Positions 41,614-52,427 of a stretch of 64,000 bases of DNA are shown in pieces. Numbering within the stretch: the first letter of the stretch is position 1; each line of letters begins with the position of its first letter. Under the pieces are notes generated by a model. That model saw only the letters and a list, made by a program, of their open reading frames with translations. It was not told the DNA's origin and did not search any database. Source of the DNA: Mikania micrantha (taxonomy: Eukaryota > Streptophyta > Magnoliopsida > Asterales > Asteraceae). Location of the stretch: assembly GCA_009363875.1 (NCBI GenBank), contig CM018697.1, forward strand, positions 49,307,484 through 49,371,483. Reading direction: 5' to 3'. The position numbers were made by a program, and so were the translations under genes.

Positions 41614-41788
41614 GAGCACATTTGATCGTTCTAGAAATCCATGTTGATTTAACAATCGTAATTATTACAGGTTGATAGTAGGTGAGAAATGATGAACGTG
41701 GGCAAAAACCGTGCTCAAAACGGAGTCCTGGATTGCCCGGAATCGAAAAACGAAGAAAATTTTCTAAGTATTGATCGAATGGGCTCGT

Positions 41789-41911
41789 CGCGGTACGCGG
41801 AGGTGGGCTTGAGGGTCCTCCGCGGTACGCGATGCTTGGAAAATATCTAAGATTCTCCCGAAAAGCTTCGCGGTACGCGAAGCCCAAATTGGCCTCCCGC
41901 CGCGGTACGCG
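41789..41911 (+). promoter_or_regulatory. CGCGGTACGCG cluster, LTR I
   Basis: Four exact 11-bp copies at 41789, 41821, 41869 and 41901. The same motif in the same sense orientation as in Tekay T LTRs. The 3' LTR has the same set (about 50687-50810). A TATA-like box follows less clearly (CCTTTTATCAG near 41938 or ATTATTTATC near 41970). Confidence 0.65.
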
Positions 41912-42920
41912 ACGGGTGAGGCGGTGGAGAAATCTGATCCTTTTATCAGATTTTCATGCAGAATATGAAATTATTTATCTTCTCGAAATGTTCGACCACC
42001 AGACGAAAATTCCGGCCAAACCACCTTCACATCATCATTTTGAAGCCCTCTGAACGCAAGGAACGCACCAGGGATCATCTCTACAAGATATGATCGTTGT
42101 TTTGAAGCCAGATATCCGTCAGATTAGGTAATGATCCGTTTAAACCTTCTGGTTTGATTTTGATTGATTAGATCTTGATTTTGAACGTAATGGAATAGTT
42201 AGGATTGTTGATTATTGCCTAGATGATGGCTAGGATTGATTATAAACAAAGAACATGAAGTTTTAACGGTTAAATCCTTGTTTTGATCCGTTGTGATGCC
42301 CGGTTTGCATGAAACCATATCCATGATTATAATGGTTTAATCCATTTGATTATAACAATGTAGGTGATTAGTTGGATTAATCCTTGAAATGCAAGTTTAA
42401 ATCCAAGTGTTTCAAACTAATCACAACCATTAACATACTCATTGGAACGATTATCTGATGTTTATGATAACAGTCAGATTAGTATGTTAAACATGGTTAT
42501 TACACCTATTCTGATGCTACATTGTGATATTTCATGATAATTGGGTAATCAATAACAAGGATTGATCATTCCTAAGCCATTAAATTATCTAGAAACTGTT
42601 ACAGTATCATAATCAACAACATTAACTATTTGGTTAATCTGGGATTATTCTGATTAATCAAGAATGTCATCAACCTTGTATTAGGAATCTAATGCAATGT
42701 AGGTTCCTACATTATCATACATTGTATGATATAATACTAAATTAAGCAATTAAATATTTAATAACGGTTTGATGACTTACTAAGCAATGTCTTTGACATT
42801 GAACGTTCAGAAAGATCTAATCAGTAAAATAGAACATAAATAACTCATTAAATAAAACTAAATGCAGAATCATCATATTATTACTAGTTTGTGTGATATT
42901 CTGCTACCACTGAATCATCA

Positions 42921-43441
42921 GGTGAGTTTCGTACAACCCCCTTCTCTTTTTAATGTTTCATAAACATCGGGGTAACTCTGCAAACATTTTCTGAACATAT
43001 GATATGCATCACTGTTATCTGTGTGATTTCATGTGACTTTTGTGTGATTTCTTGGGATTTTGCCGTTAGTATCAAAAAGTCCTCATCTCTCGAACTGTAT
43101 CTAGTGAACCATGTGGGGCCGAACAGGAATCATTGATAGTACTATTGGCTGACAACCCATTTGCTGGGAGGATTGCATCTCCCCTGGTGTGAATGTTTGG
43201 TACCTGTTTCCAAAACACTTTCTTAATGTTAGTGATAGACATTAAGATCATGAGGCACTAAGATATTTACCGACGGGTAGTATCTTCATGAACGTACAAC
43301 TGTCCGAAAGGAACTAGATACGGGTCCCACGGTTATCCGGAACTGAACTTTTTGAGAATTTACATTTCATATCATATTGTTTAAATAAACTGTCGAACTC
43401 ACCAGCTTTGTGCTGACGTTTTAAACTCAACATTTTTGCAG
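42921..43441 (+). other. Predicted LTR intron-like module, Tekay I 5' LTR
   Basis: CAG|GTGAGTTTCGTACAACCC, CCTTCTCTTTTTAATG, then a GGGG; middle part with GATAGTACTATTGGC (about 43134); acceptor CTCACCAGCTTTGTGCTGAC, then U-rich and TTTTTGCAG. The 3' LTR keeps the same sites (51834/51835 and 52344/52345). Confidence 0.5.
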
Positions 43442-43701
43442 GGCAACAGTGACGACATGGTGAGGATGCACATCACACTTTTGTAATTAAGGGATATTAG
43501 ATTGTATACTAAACTAAGTTTTAATGTTGATGTATTTACGAAACCCTTGTAATATATTTATTTTAAGTGAATCTGTGTGTTTTGATATCGGTTCGAGTAA
43601 GTCACACCTCATCTCTGAGACATCACCACTATGCTTCCGCAACCATATCAGAGTATACAGTGACATCATCTCTGGTGACGAGAGGTGGGGGTGTGACAGG
43701 G

Positions 43702-43715
43702 TGGTATCAGAGCCA
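43702..43715 (+). other. Tekay I primer binding site
   Basis: TGGTATCAGAGCCA, a perfect complement of the initiator tRNA-Met 3' end, 3 bp after the LTR. Confidence 0.92.
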
Positions 43716-44051
43716 CAGGTTATAGAGAATTAGGTTGACTTAGAGACCTAGACTATAACCATAGGCTCGTATAGTGACACAGAGAGCACCGAACATGTCT
43801 AACGAACAACACTTGTTTTGAATTAAGCCAGGATAATCAGGTGGTACGAATCTCAGTTATGAGTGGCCAGCATAACTGAAACTCGCAACACGCGTGCATT
43901 CTAGTTTGATTTGACTCAAGCGGAACATTAATAACTAAAGGAACGAATAGTTGTGTTAGGATAAGGAAACGTTGGATATCATGTGTATGTTGAATGTTAT
44001 TATTCAATATTTTTTTCATGGTACTGATTCGAGTATTTAGTTTATACAGCG

Positions 44052-44780
44052 ATGGCAGACCAAGGGGAGAGATACATCTATCAGCGGTTTCCTTAGGTGA
44101 TACTAGACGATACACCGAGCTCGAGTTCGGGTTCTGACTCCGATCCGTCGGAGGTATCTGCAGCTGCTTCTCAGGCTGATATACCATTGCCACAGACACC
44201 ACCGGCACCAGTACCAGCACCAGCACCAGTACCAGCACCCGTACCAGCACCTATGCCATCTCCACCGAGAGCCCCAGCGTGGGATGGACTCAGACGGATG
44301 CGAGGTCAAGCTCGCAAGACGACAGGTCTTCCTCCTAGACGTCAGATGGCGCCTAGAGATGAGCCCGACACCATACACGAGGTAGGAGAGTCTTCACAGC
44401 AGGCGGAGTTTAGGGCGCAGCTTCGCCAGGTGACTCTAGATCTTCAGGGGACTCGACTAGAGTTACAGGAGTCTCGTGCTACTGTGGAGGACACACGTAC
44501 TACCGTGTTGGAGATACTCACCTCTCATTTGATGTTAATGGAACAGGTGAACGCACTGGATGCTGGCACGCAAGCTTGGCGGGCTATGATCGAGGAAAGG
44601 ATGAGAAGAACAGTGATTCATGTGATGATAGCTGCATTTTGGCAGCGAGTGATGGTGATGAGAGGAGTGGTGATGGGAGCATTCGAGATGATGAGCCTAG
44701 AGGCTAGGCTACTATGTGTGGCTATAGTGTTGGTCATTATAGCTATGGTGTTGGATTGTTTATGGTATTTCATGCGGTGA
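44052..44780 (+). pseudogene. Tekay I pre-gag ORF
   Basis: ATG 44052; one in-frame TAG at 44094-44096, then open to TGA 44778-44780 (about 242 codons). A Ser/Asp-rich N-terminus is followed by a proline-alanine-valine tract (PAPVPAP type, 44205-44262). A basic segment and a helical region with VTLDLQGTRLELQESRATV come next, related to the same ORF of element O. C-terminus rich in V, M, I and may be hydrophobic (LVIIAMVLDCLWYFM). Function unknown. Confidence 0.6.
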
Positions 44781-45117
44781 GGGGTGATTGAGGGACTGAG
44801 CCGTTGTGATCTTATTGTACATATCATGTGACATAGGTTGATCAGTAGTTGTGAGTGCGGGATATTTTGGTGTATACAGATCCCGAGTTTGTGAAATGTA
44901 GGGTATGATGTTGTTGGTTTGGGGAATCATGACTGTTGGTTGTATCAAAACTTTTTGTGTATAAAACTATGGTAATGCTAATAAAATGGTTGTGTTGTGT
45001 ATTTATCTGTGTAATGAGTGATGGGTGTGTTGTGTATGACTTGTGTGTTAATATCAAACTTATATGACCAATTACTAGATAACGAAAAAAGAGCTGTGAG
45101 AACATTCATGTGTGACA

Positions 45118-45420
45118 ATCATATCAAAGTCCCTTGTGGCATCATATCAAAGTCCCTTGTGGCATCATATCAAAGTCCCTTGTGGCCTCATATCAAAGTC
45201 CCTTGTGGCATCATATCAAAGTCCCTTGTGGCAACATATCAAAGTCGCTTGTGGCAACATATCAATGTCCCTTGTGGCAACATATCAAAGTCCCTTGCGG
45301 CATCATATCAAAGCCCTGTGTGGCAACCTTTCAATTGTCTGTGTGACAACGTTTCAATTGTCTGTGTGACAACATTTCAAAGTCCTGTGTGGCAACATTT
45401 CAAGGTTCTGAGTGATCATA
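45118..45420 (+). repeat. 23-bp minisatellite in the Tekay I leader
   Basis: About 13 tandem copies of ATATCAAAGTCCCTTGTGGC plus ATC, almost identical at the start and diverging to the right (CAACTTTCAATTGTCTGTGTG type). Because 23 is not a multiple of 3 and the unit has no stop, three overlapping frames remain open and encode the same cycling peptide. It lies between pre-gag ORF and gag. Confidence 0.9.
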
Positions 45421-45709
45421 TACCAAAAACATGGTTAATAACATATCTAAGTCGCAGTACTGTGAGCTGTAAAATATTTTAACATGTTTTTGAATTAACA
45501 GGATTGAGTATAACTACAAATATCTGTATGATCTGGGTGTATCGAAAACATGTCTGGACTAAATTCATGTAGTTATACTGTATTCTTTATAATCACATTT
45601 CAATATAAACTTTCAGTGCAACTGAATGTGATTGAATTTATGTGATATAACGGGTTAGATTTTTAATGTTCTTAAACTAACCTGAGTTTGTTTGCATGTT
45701 AGCAGAATA

Positions 45710-47153
45710 ATGGCTCCCAAACGAGGTCGACCGGCTAAGAGATCTATCAAGAACATTACTAACCCGGAGCCGAATCAAGTTCCACCAGTAGATACTGAAT
45801 CGAATCCAGATCCACAGGTTAATTTGGAAACAAATACCGCTCCACAGTGAACCCTGGAGTGAACACTGCTCCACCTGCTGGTGCAGGTGGATCCAAATCA
45901 AACGAAGCAATGATAGCACGGATTGTGCGAGAACAACTATCTGCTTGTGATGTTTTGATACCACATCAACCTCATATTACTTCGGGTTCTGGTGGGGCCA
46001 CAATCACGCCGAACGTAATGCTACTGATGGCAAGGAAACTCATAGAACCACTGGCACAACTACAACTGCTCCTGATCCACCACGACTGGGATGTACTTAT
46101 AAGTATTTTGCTTCCTGTAATCCTCCTACTTTCGCTGGTACTGAAGGAGCGGCTGGATTGCTAAAGTGGATCGAGGAAATGGAAACGAAACTTAAAATCA
46201 GCCAGTGTTTAGAGGAGCATAAGGTGTCTTATGCTGCCTGTTCTTTTAAAGAATCAGCTTTGACCTGGTGGAATACCCAGGCAAAAACATTGGGCTCAGC
46301 TACAATCGACTCGATGGGCTGGAATGAATTTAAAACTCTGATTAGATCAGAGTACTGCCCACTCACTGAGATTCAAAAACTCCAGGAGGAATTTTGGAAT
46401 CACTCGATGATTGGGGCTGATTGTTTAGCGTATACCCATCGTTTCCACGAACTTACTTGCTTACTTCCCGATATGTTTCCTACAGAGGCAGCATTGATCG
46501 AGAAGTACATTAAGGGTTTGGTTCCTCAGATTCGGGGAATGGTGACTGCAGCTGAATTCACAACCCTCAAACGTGCAATTATGTTGACCACTAAGCTTAC
46601 CGATGAGGCGGTAAGGAGTGGTATGTTGGTAACAAAAACTCAGACGGCCGGCGGCCGTAGTGATGTCGGTACGTCTAATGTTTCCAAAGGTACCAAACGA
46701 AAGTGGTTTGGCAAAACAAAGGCGAGAGCTCCGGCTGAAATCAACCAGAGTAAGGCAACTGTGAAAAATTTTGGTGCTGTTATTTCTGAGAAGAAAGGTT
46801 ACACTGGACATGCACCTAAATGTACTCGGTGTTCATTTCATCATTCCGGACCGTGTCCTACTTGTGCCAACTGTAATAGAGTTGGACACTACACCAAGTA
46901 TTGTAGCTTGCCTGTTCGCCAACCGAATCAAGCACCCCGACAAACCATTCAAACGAATCGGTCATGCTACAAATGCGGGAGTCCGGATCACTTGATTAGA
47001 AACTGTCCAAACAATAATAACACTAATCCGGGAAATGAAGCTAGAGGTAGAGCTTTCCAGATTGGTGCGACCGAGGCGAGACATGATGCAAATATTGTTA
47101 CTGCTACGTTCCTTCTTAATAATCTATACGCATCAGTTCTGTTTGACACATGA
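45710..47153 (+). pseudogene. Tekay I gag and start of protease
   Basis: ATG 45710 (MAPKRGRPAKRS), stop at 45848-45850, frame changes near 45850 and 46088. From there the frame reads CTYKYFASCNPPTFAGTEG, LKWIEEMETKLKIS, ALTWWNTQAK, EYCPLTEIQKLQEEFWNH, then zinc motifs (CTRCSFHHSGPC, CANCNRVGHYTKYC, CYKCGSPDHLIRNC). It ends TTTGACACATGA (47142-47153): the glycine codon of protease D-T-G is TGA. Confidence 0.85.
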
Positions 47154-47288
47154 GCAGATAAGAGCTTTATCTCTCCTGAATTTGCATCATTAATTTCATT
47201 GCCTACGGTAGACCTAGAAACTACTTATGTTATTGAACTTGCTAATGGCAAGTTAATCAAAACTAACAGTGTTATTTAAGGATGTTCC
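47154..47288 (+). pseudogene. Tekay I protease fragment
   Basis: Same frame after the TGA: ADKSFISPEF, LETTYVIELANGKL, then a TAA at 47277-47279. The downstream pol frame starts at 47289 with the protease end FDVVVGMDWL. Confidence 0.75.
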
Positions 47289-50200
47289 TTGAATCTGAAT
47301 GATCATCATTTCAATTTCAATTTACTTCCTATTGAGCTTGGAAGCTTTGATGTCGTTGTTGGTATGGACTGGCTTTCTGATAACCAAGCGGAAGTTGTGT
47401 GTCAAAACAAGATGATCCGTATTCCATTACCTAACGGTAATACACTGATAGTTCAAGGAGAACGAGCCGGTAGAAAACTTGGTATTATATCTTGTATGCG
47501 AGCTCAAAAATTCTTAAGGAAAGGCTCTTATGCTTTTCTGGCACACGTAACTGAGCACAATTCTTCACCCAAACAAATCACAGACATCCCAGTAGTCAAA
47601 GATTTTCCTGAAGTATTTCCTGAGGATATCTCAGGATTACCCCCAGTGAGACAAATTGAATTTCGGATTGACTTGATTCCAGGTGCAACACCTGTTGCTA
47701 AAGCCCCGTATCGGCTTGCACCATCAGAAATGCAAGAACTTTCAGGTCAATTACAAGAACTGTTAGACAAAGGTTTTATCAGACCTAGTTTCTCACCCTG
47801 GGGAGCACCAATTCTTTTTGTGAAAAAGAAGGATGGTTCATTCAGGATGTGCATTGACTATCGGGAACTCAATAAACTGACAATCAAGAACCGTTATCCA
47901 CTACCTCGTATAGATGATCTGTTCGATCAACTTCAAGGCGCTACTTACTTTTCAAAAATTGATTTAAGATCCGGATATCATCAATTACGAGTGCACGAAG
48001 ATGATGTTCCTAAAACTGCATTCCGAACTCGTTATGGGCATTATGAATTTCTAGTAATGCCGTTTGGATTAACAAATGCACCTGCAGTTTTCATGGATCT
48101 GATGAATCGAGTATGTAGACCTTATCTGGATAAATGTGTGATTGTGTTTATTGATGATATTCTCATTTATTCTCGAAGCCAACAAGAACATCCTCAACAC
48201 TTGAAGTTAATTCTAGAACTTTTGGCACGTGAAAAATTATATGCCAAGTTCTCCAAGTGTGAGTTCTGGTTACGAGAAGTTCAATTTCTTGGTCATGTAG
48301 TGAATCAAAACGGTATTCAAGTGGATCCCAATAAAATTCAAGCAGTGAAACAATGGGAGACCCCACGAACCCCGACTGAAATACGTCAATTTTTGGGGTT
48401 GGCAGGTTATTATCGCCGGTTTATTAAGAACTTTTCAAAGATAGCCTTGCCACTGACCACATTGACACAGAAAAATCAACCGTTTATATGGGATTCTCAA
48501 CAGGAGGAGGCGTTTCAACTGTTAAAACACAAACTTTGTAACGCACCTATCTTGGCATTACCGGAAGGTACTGAAAATTTCACAGTATATTGTGATGCTT
48601 CTCGTCAAGGTCTTGGGTGTGTGTTAATGGAAAACGATAAAGTGATTGCCTACGCTTCTCGACAATTGAAGGTACACGAGAAGAACTATACCACTCATGA
48701 TCTTGAACTTGGTGCAGTGGTGTTTGCACTCAAGATCTGGAGACATTATCTATATGGGACTAAGTGTATTATATACACTGATCACAAAAGTCTCCAACAC
48801 ATTCTAGATCAGAAAATGTTGAACATGCGACAGAGGCGATGGGTCGAACTACTAAACGACTATGACTGTGAAATTCGTTATCACCCAGGTAAAGCGAATG
48901 TCGTAGCCGATGCTTTAAGTCGCAAGGAACGAGTCAAGTCTTTATGTGTGAAAGCGTTAGGTATGACTATTCAAACCAGTCTGATTCCTCATATCAAAGA
49001 AGCTCAGCAACAAGCTTTACAAGCAACAAACTATTCTGCTGAGGGACTGAGAGGATTAGACAAGAAACTCGATACCAAAAATAATGGACTGTTATATTTC
49101 AAAAACCTAATGTGGATTCCTTGTTTCGGTAACTCTAGAATAATTATCTTGGATGAGGCGCACAAATCCAGGTATTCTATTCATCCAGGTGCTGATAAAA
49201 TGTATAAAGATCTTAAGGATTTTTACTGGTGGCCTGGAATGAAGAAACAAATAGCTGAATACATGGATCGATGTTTAACATGTCTCAAAGTTAAGGCTGA
49301 ACATCAACGACCTTCTGGGTTATTACAACAACCTGAGATTCCCATGTGGAAATGGGATCAGATCTCTATGGATTTCATCACTAAATTACCTAGAACATCA
49401 CGTAATCATGACTCTATATGGGTTATCGTTGATCGCCTTACGAAATCTGCGCATTTCTTACCCATCCGAGAAGACTATTCTATGGATCGACTCGCTAAAC
49501 TCTATGTTAATGAAATTGTATCTCGACATGGAGTACCGATCTCTATCATCTCTGACAGAGATAGTCGATTTATGTCACGATTTTGGCAAACTCTTCAGAA
49601 TGCTCTGGGCACGCAAATCAATATGAGCACATCTTATCATCCACAAACCGACGAACAGACTGAACGAACAAATCAAACTCTTGAAGACATGCTCAGAAGC
49701 TGTGTGATTGATTTTGGAGGTAGCTGGGATATTCATCTACCCCTTGTTGAATTTTCATACAATAACAGTTACCATACCAGTATTCAATGCGCTCCATTTG
49801 AAGCACTTTATGGACGTAAGTGCAGATCACCTATCTGTTGGTCAGAGGTAGGTGAGAATCGAATCATAGACCCAGAATTCATTCAGGAAACAACTGACAA
49901 GATCGCACTCATTCAGGAACGAATCAAAGCTGCTCGCGATCGTCAAAAGAGTTATGCTGATAATCGCCGTAGACCACTCGAATTCCAAGTAGGTGATCGG
50001 GTAATGTTGAAAGTGTCACCTTGGAAAGGCATATTCAGATTCAGAAAGAGAGGTAAACTTTCACCAAGATTTGTAGGGCCATTCAAAATTCTTGAACGAA
50101 TTGGATCAGTAGCCTACAGACTTGAGTTACCTCCTGAACTTAGTAACATTCATGATGTTTTTCATGTATCCAATCTGAAGAAGTGCCTCACTAATGAATC

Positions 50201-50408
50201 ATTGATCGTACCTCTAGAAGAGATTCATATTGATGAAAAACTTCAGTTCAGTGAAGAACCAGTAGAGGTAATGGATCGAGAAATGAAAGTACTGAAACGT
50301 AGTCGCATACCAATCGTTAAAGTGCGATGGAACTCGCAACGTGGACCCGAATATACTTGGGAACGTGAAGATCAAATGAAATCAAAGTACCCACATCTAT
50401 TCTCATAA
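47289..50408 (+). CDS. Tekay I pol: protease end, RT, RNase H, integrase, chromodomain (1039 codons)
   Basis: The longest clean pol here after Tekay T internal 2. Residue positions: protease end GMDWLSDNQ (about 27), RT from LLDKGFIRPSFSPWGAP (about 152), FRMCIDYRELN, catalytic FIDDILIYS (about 285). RNase H begins VYCDASRQGLGCVL (430) and ends VADALSRKE (537). Integrase zinc block is HKSRYSIHPGADKMYKDLK ... CLTCLKVK (625-672). Core residues: D in MDFITKLP (694), D in SDRDSRF (755), E in DEQTERTNQ (791). The chromodomain-type end is VKVRWNSQRGPEYTWE (about 1005). The start is only the first ATG of an open frame; in life it would come from the gag-pol polyprotein, which is broken upstream. Confidence 0.92.
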   Translation: MNLNDHHFNFNLLPIELGSFDVVVGMDWLSDNQAEVVCQNKMIRIPLPNGNTLIVQGERAGRKLGIISCMRAQKFLRKGSYAFLAHVTEHNSSPKQITDIPVVKDFPEVFPEDISGLPPVRQIEFRIDLIPGATPVAKAPYRLAPSEMQELSGQLQELLDKGFIRPSFSPWGAPILFVKKKDGSFRMCIDYRELNKLTIKNRYPLPRIDDLFDQLQGATYFSKIDLRSGYHQLRVHEDDVPKTAFRTRYGHYEFLVMPFGLTNAPAVFMDLMNRVCRPYLDKCVIVFIDDILIYSRSQQEHPQHLKLILELLAREKLYAKFSKCEFWLREVQFLGHVVNQNGIQVDPNKIQAVKQWETPRTPTEIRQFLGLAGYYRRFIKNFSKIALPLTTLTQKNQPFIWDSQQEEAFQLLKHKLCNAPILALPEGTENFTVYCDASRQGLGCVLMENDKVIAYASRQLKVHEKNYTTHDLELGAVVFALKIWRHYLYGTKCIIYTDHKSLQHILDQKMLNMRQRRWVELLNDYDCEIRYHPGKANVVADALSRKERVKSLCVKALGMTIQTSLIPHIKEAQQQALQATNYSAEGLRGLDKKLDTKNNGLLYFKNLMWIPCFGNSRIIILDEAHKSRYSIHPGADKMYKDLKDFYWWPGMKKQIAEYMDRCLTCLKVKAEHQRPSGLLQQPEIPMWKWDQISMDFITKLPRTSRNHDSIWVIVDRLTKSAHFLPIREDYSMDRLAKLYVNEIVSRHGVPISIISDRDSRFMSRFWQTLQNALGTQINMSTSYHPQTDEQTERTNQTLEDMLRSCVIDFGGSWDIHLPLVEFSYNNSYHTSIQCAPFEALYGRKCRSPICWSEVGENRIIDPEFIQETTDKIALIQERIKAARDRQKSYADNRRRPLEFQVGDRVMLKVSPWKGIFRFRKRGKLSPRFVGPFKILERIGSVAYRLELPPELSNIHDVFHVSNLKKCLTNESLIVPLEEIHIDEKLQFSEEPVEVMDREMKVLKRSRIPIVKVRWNSQRGPEYTWEREDQMKSKYPHLFS

Positions 50409-50437
50409 ACGATTGTCGTAATGTAAGTCTTCACTAA

Positions 50438-50471
50438 ATTTCGGGACGAAATTTCTCTAACAGGAGGAGAC
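50438..50471 (+). other. Tekay I hairpin and polypurine tract
   Basis: AAATTTCGGGACGAAATTTC, a perfect inverted repeat, then AGGAGGAGAC directly before the 3' LTR (50472). The hairpin is the same as in elements T and O (O has AAATTTCGAGGACGAAATTT). Confidence 0.85.
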
Positions 50472-52425
50472 TGTGACAGTTGCATACGAGAATTACGTCA
50501 TCAATGACGTGAGCACATTTGATCGTTCTAGAAATCCATGTTTATTTAACAATCGTAATTATTACAGGTTGATAGTAGGTGAGAAATGATGAACGTGGGC
50601 GAAAACCGTGCTCAAAACGGAGTCCTGGATTGCCCGGAATCGAAAAACGAAGAAAATTTTCTAAGTATTGATCGAATGGGCTCGTCGCGGTACGCGGAGA
50701 TGGGCTTGAGGGTCCTCCGCGGTACGCGATGCTTGGAAAATATCTAAGATTCTCCCGAAAAGCTTCGCGGTACGCGAAGCCCAAATTGGCCTCCCGCCGC
50801 GGTACGCGACGGGTGAGGCGGTGGAGAAATCTGATCCTTTTATCAGATTTTCATGCAGAATATGAAATTCTTTATCTTCTCGAACTGTTCGACCACCAGA
50901 AGAAAATTCCGGCCAAACCACCTTCACATCATCATTTTGAAGCCCTCTGAACGCAAGGAACGCACCAGGGATCATCTCTACAAGATCTGATCGTTGTTTT
51001 GATGCCAGATATCCGTCAGATTAGGTAATGATCCGTTTAAACCTTCTGGTTTGATTTTGATTGATTAGATCTTGATTTTGAACGTAATGGAATAGTTCGG
51101 ATTGTTGATTATTGCCTAGATGATGGCTAGGATTGATTATAAACAAAGAACATGAAGTTTTAACGGTTAAATCCTTGTTTTGATCCGTTGTGATGCCCGG
51201 TTTGCATGAAACCATATCCATGATTATAATGGTTTAATCCATTTGAATATAACAATGTAGGTGATTAGTTGGATTAATCCTTGAAATGCAAGGTTAAATC
51301 CAAGTGTTTCAAACTAATCACAACCATTAACATACTCATTGGAACGATTATCTGATGTTTATGATAACAGTTAGATTAGTATGTTAAACATGGTTATTAC
51401 ACCTATTCTGATGCTACATTGTGATATTTCATGATAATTGGGTAATCAATAACAAGGATTGATCATTTCATTCCTAAGCCATTAAATTATCTAGAAACTA
51501 TTACAGTATCATAATCAACAACATTAACTATTTGGTTAATCTGGGATTATTCTGATTAATCAAGAATGTCATCAACCTTGTATTAGGAATCTAATGCAAT
51601 GTAGGTTCCTACATTATCATACATTGTATGATATAATACTAAATTAAGCAATTAAATATTTAATAACGGTTTGATGACTTACTAAGCAATGTCTTTGACA
51701 ATGAACGTTCAGAAAGATCTAATCAGTAAAATAGAACATAAATAACTCATTAAATAAAATTAAATGCAGAATCAGCATATTATTAACAGTTTGTGTGATA
51801 TTCTGCTACCACTGAATCATCAGGTGAGTTTCGTAAAACCCCCTTTTCTTTTTAATGTTTTATAAACATCGGGGTAACTCTGCAATCATTTTCTGAACAT
51901 ATGATATGCATCACTATTATCTGTGTGATTTCATGTGACTTTTGTGTGATTTCTTGGGATTTTGCCGTTAGTATCAAAAAGTCCTCATCTCTCGAACTGT
52001 ATCTAGTGAACCCATGTGGGGCCGAACAGGAATCATTGATAGTACTATTGGCTAACAACCCATTTGCTGGGAGGATTGCATCTCCCCTGGTGTGAATGTT
52101 TGGTACCTGTTTCCAAAACACTTTCTTAATGTTAGTGATAGACATTAAGATCATGAGGCACTAAGATATTTACCGATGGGTAGTATCTTCATGAACGTAC
52201 AACTGTCCGAAAGGAACTAGATACGGGTCCCACGGTTATCCGGAACTGAACTTTTTGAGAATTTACATTTCATATCATATTGTTTAAATAAACAGTCGAA
52301 CTCACCAGCTTTGTGCTGACGTTTTAAACTCAACATTTTTGCAGGGCAACAGTGACGACATGGTGAGGATGCACATCACACTTTTGTAATTAAGGGATAT
52401 TAGATTGTATACTAAACTAAGTTGT
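50472..52425 (+). mobile_element. Tekay I 3' LTR, truncated (about 1954 bp)
   Basis: Very similar to the 5' LTR until AACTAAGTTGTAATG at 52417-52428, then changes to Tekay O RT sequence (GCAGAAGATCATGACGAG). The last about 172 bp of the LTR, up to its CA end, are missing. Confidence 0.9.
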
Positions 52426-52427
52426 AA

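Larger units (their letters stand above)
41575..43698 (+). mobile_element. Tekay I 5' LTR (2124 bp)
   Basis: TGTGACAGTTGCATACG ... GGTGGGGGTGTGACA. Landmarks: inverted repeat ACGTCATCAATGACGT (41598-41613), four CGCGGTACGCG copies (41789-41799, 41821-41831, 41869-41879, 41901-41911), first donor TTAG|GTAATG (42127/42128), second donor CAG|GTGAGTTT (42921/42922), acceptor CTCACCAGC...TTTTTGCAG|GGC (43441/43442). Confidence 0.92.
41575..52425 (+). mobile_element. Inner Tekay-like Ty3/gypsy element I
   Basis: 5' LTR 41575-43698, primer site 43702-43715, pre-gag ORF 44052-44780, minisatellite, gag 45710-47153, pol 47289-50408, polypurine tract 50463-50471, 3' LTR 50472 to about 52425 (truncated). 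The pol is the best preserved in the window. Confidence 0.9.

Noticed and set aside
45118..45420. CRISPR-like regular repeats
   Set aside because: Units are directly tandem with no unique spacers; this is a plant minisatellite inside a retrotransposon leader.
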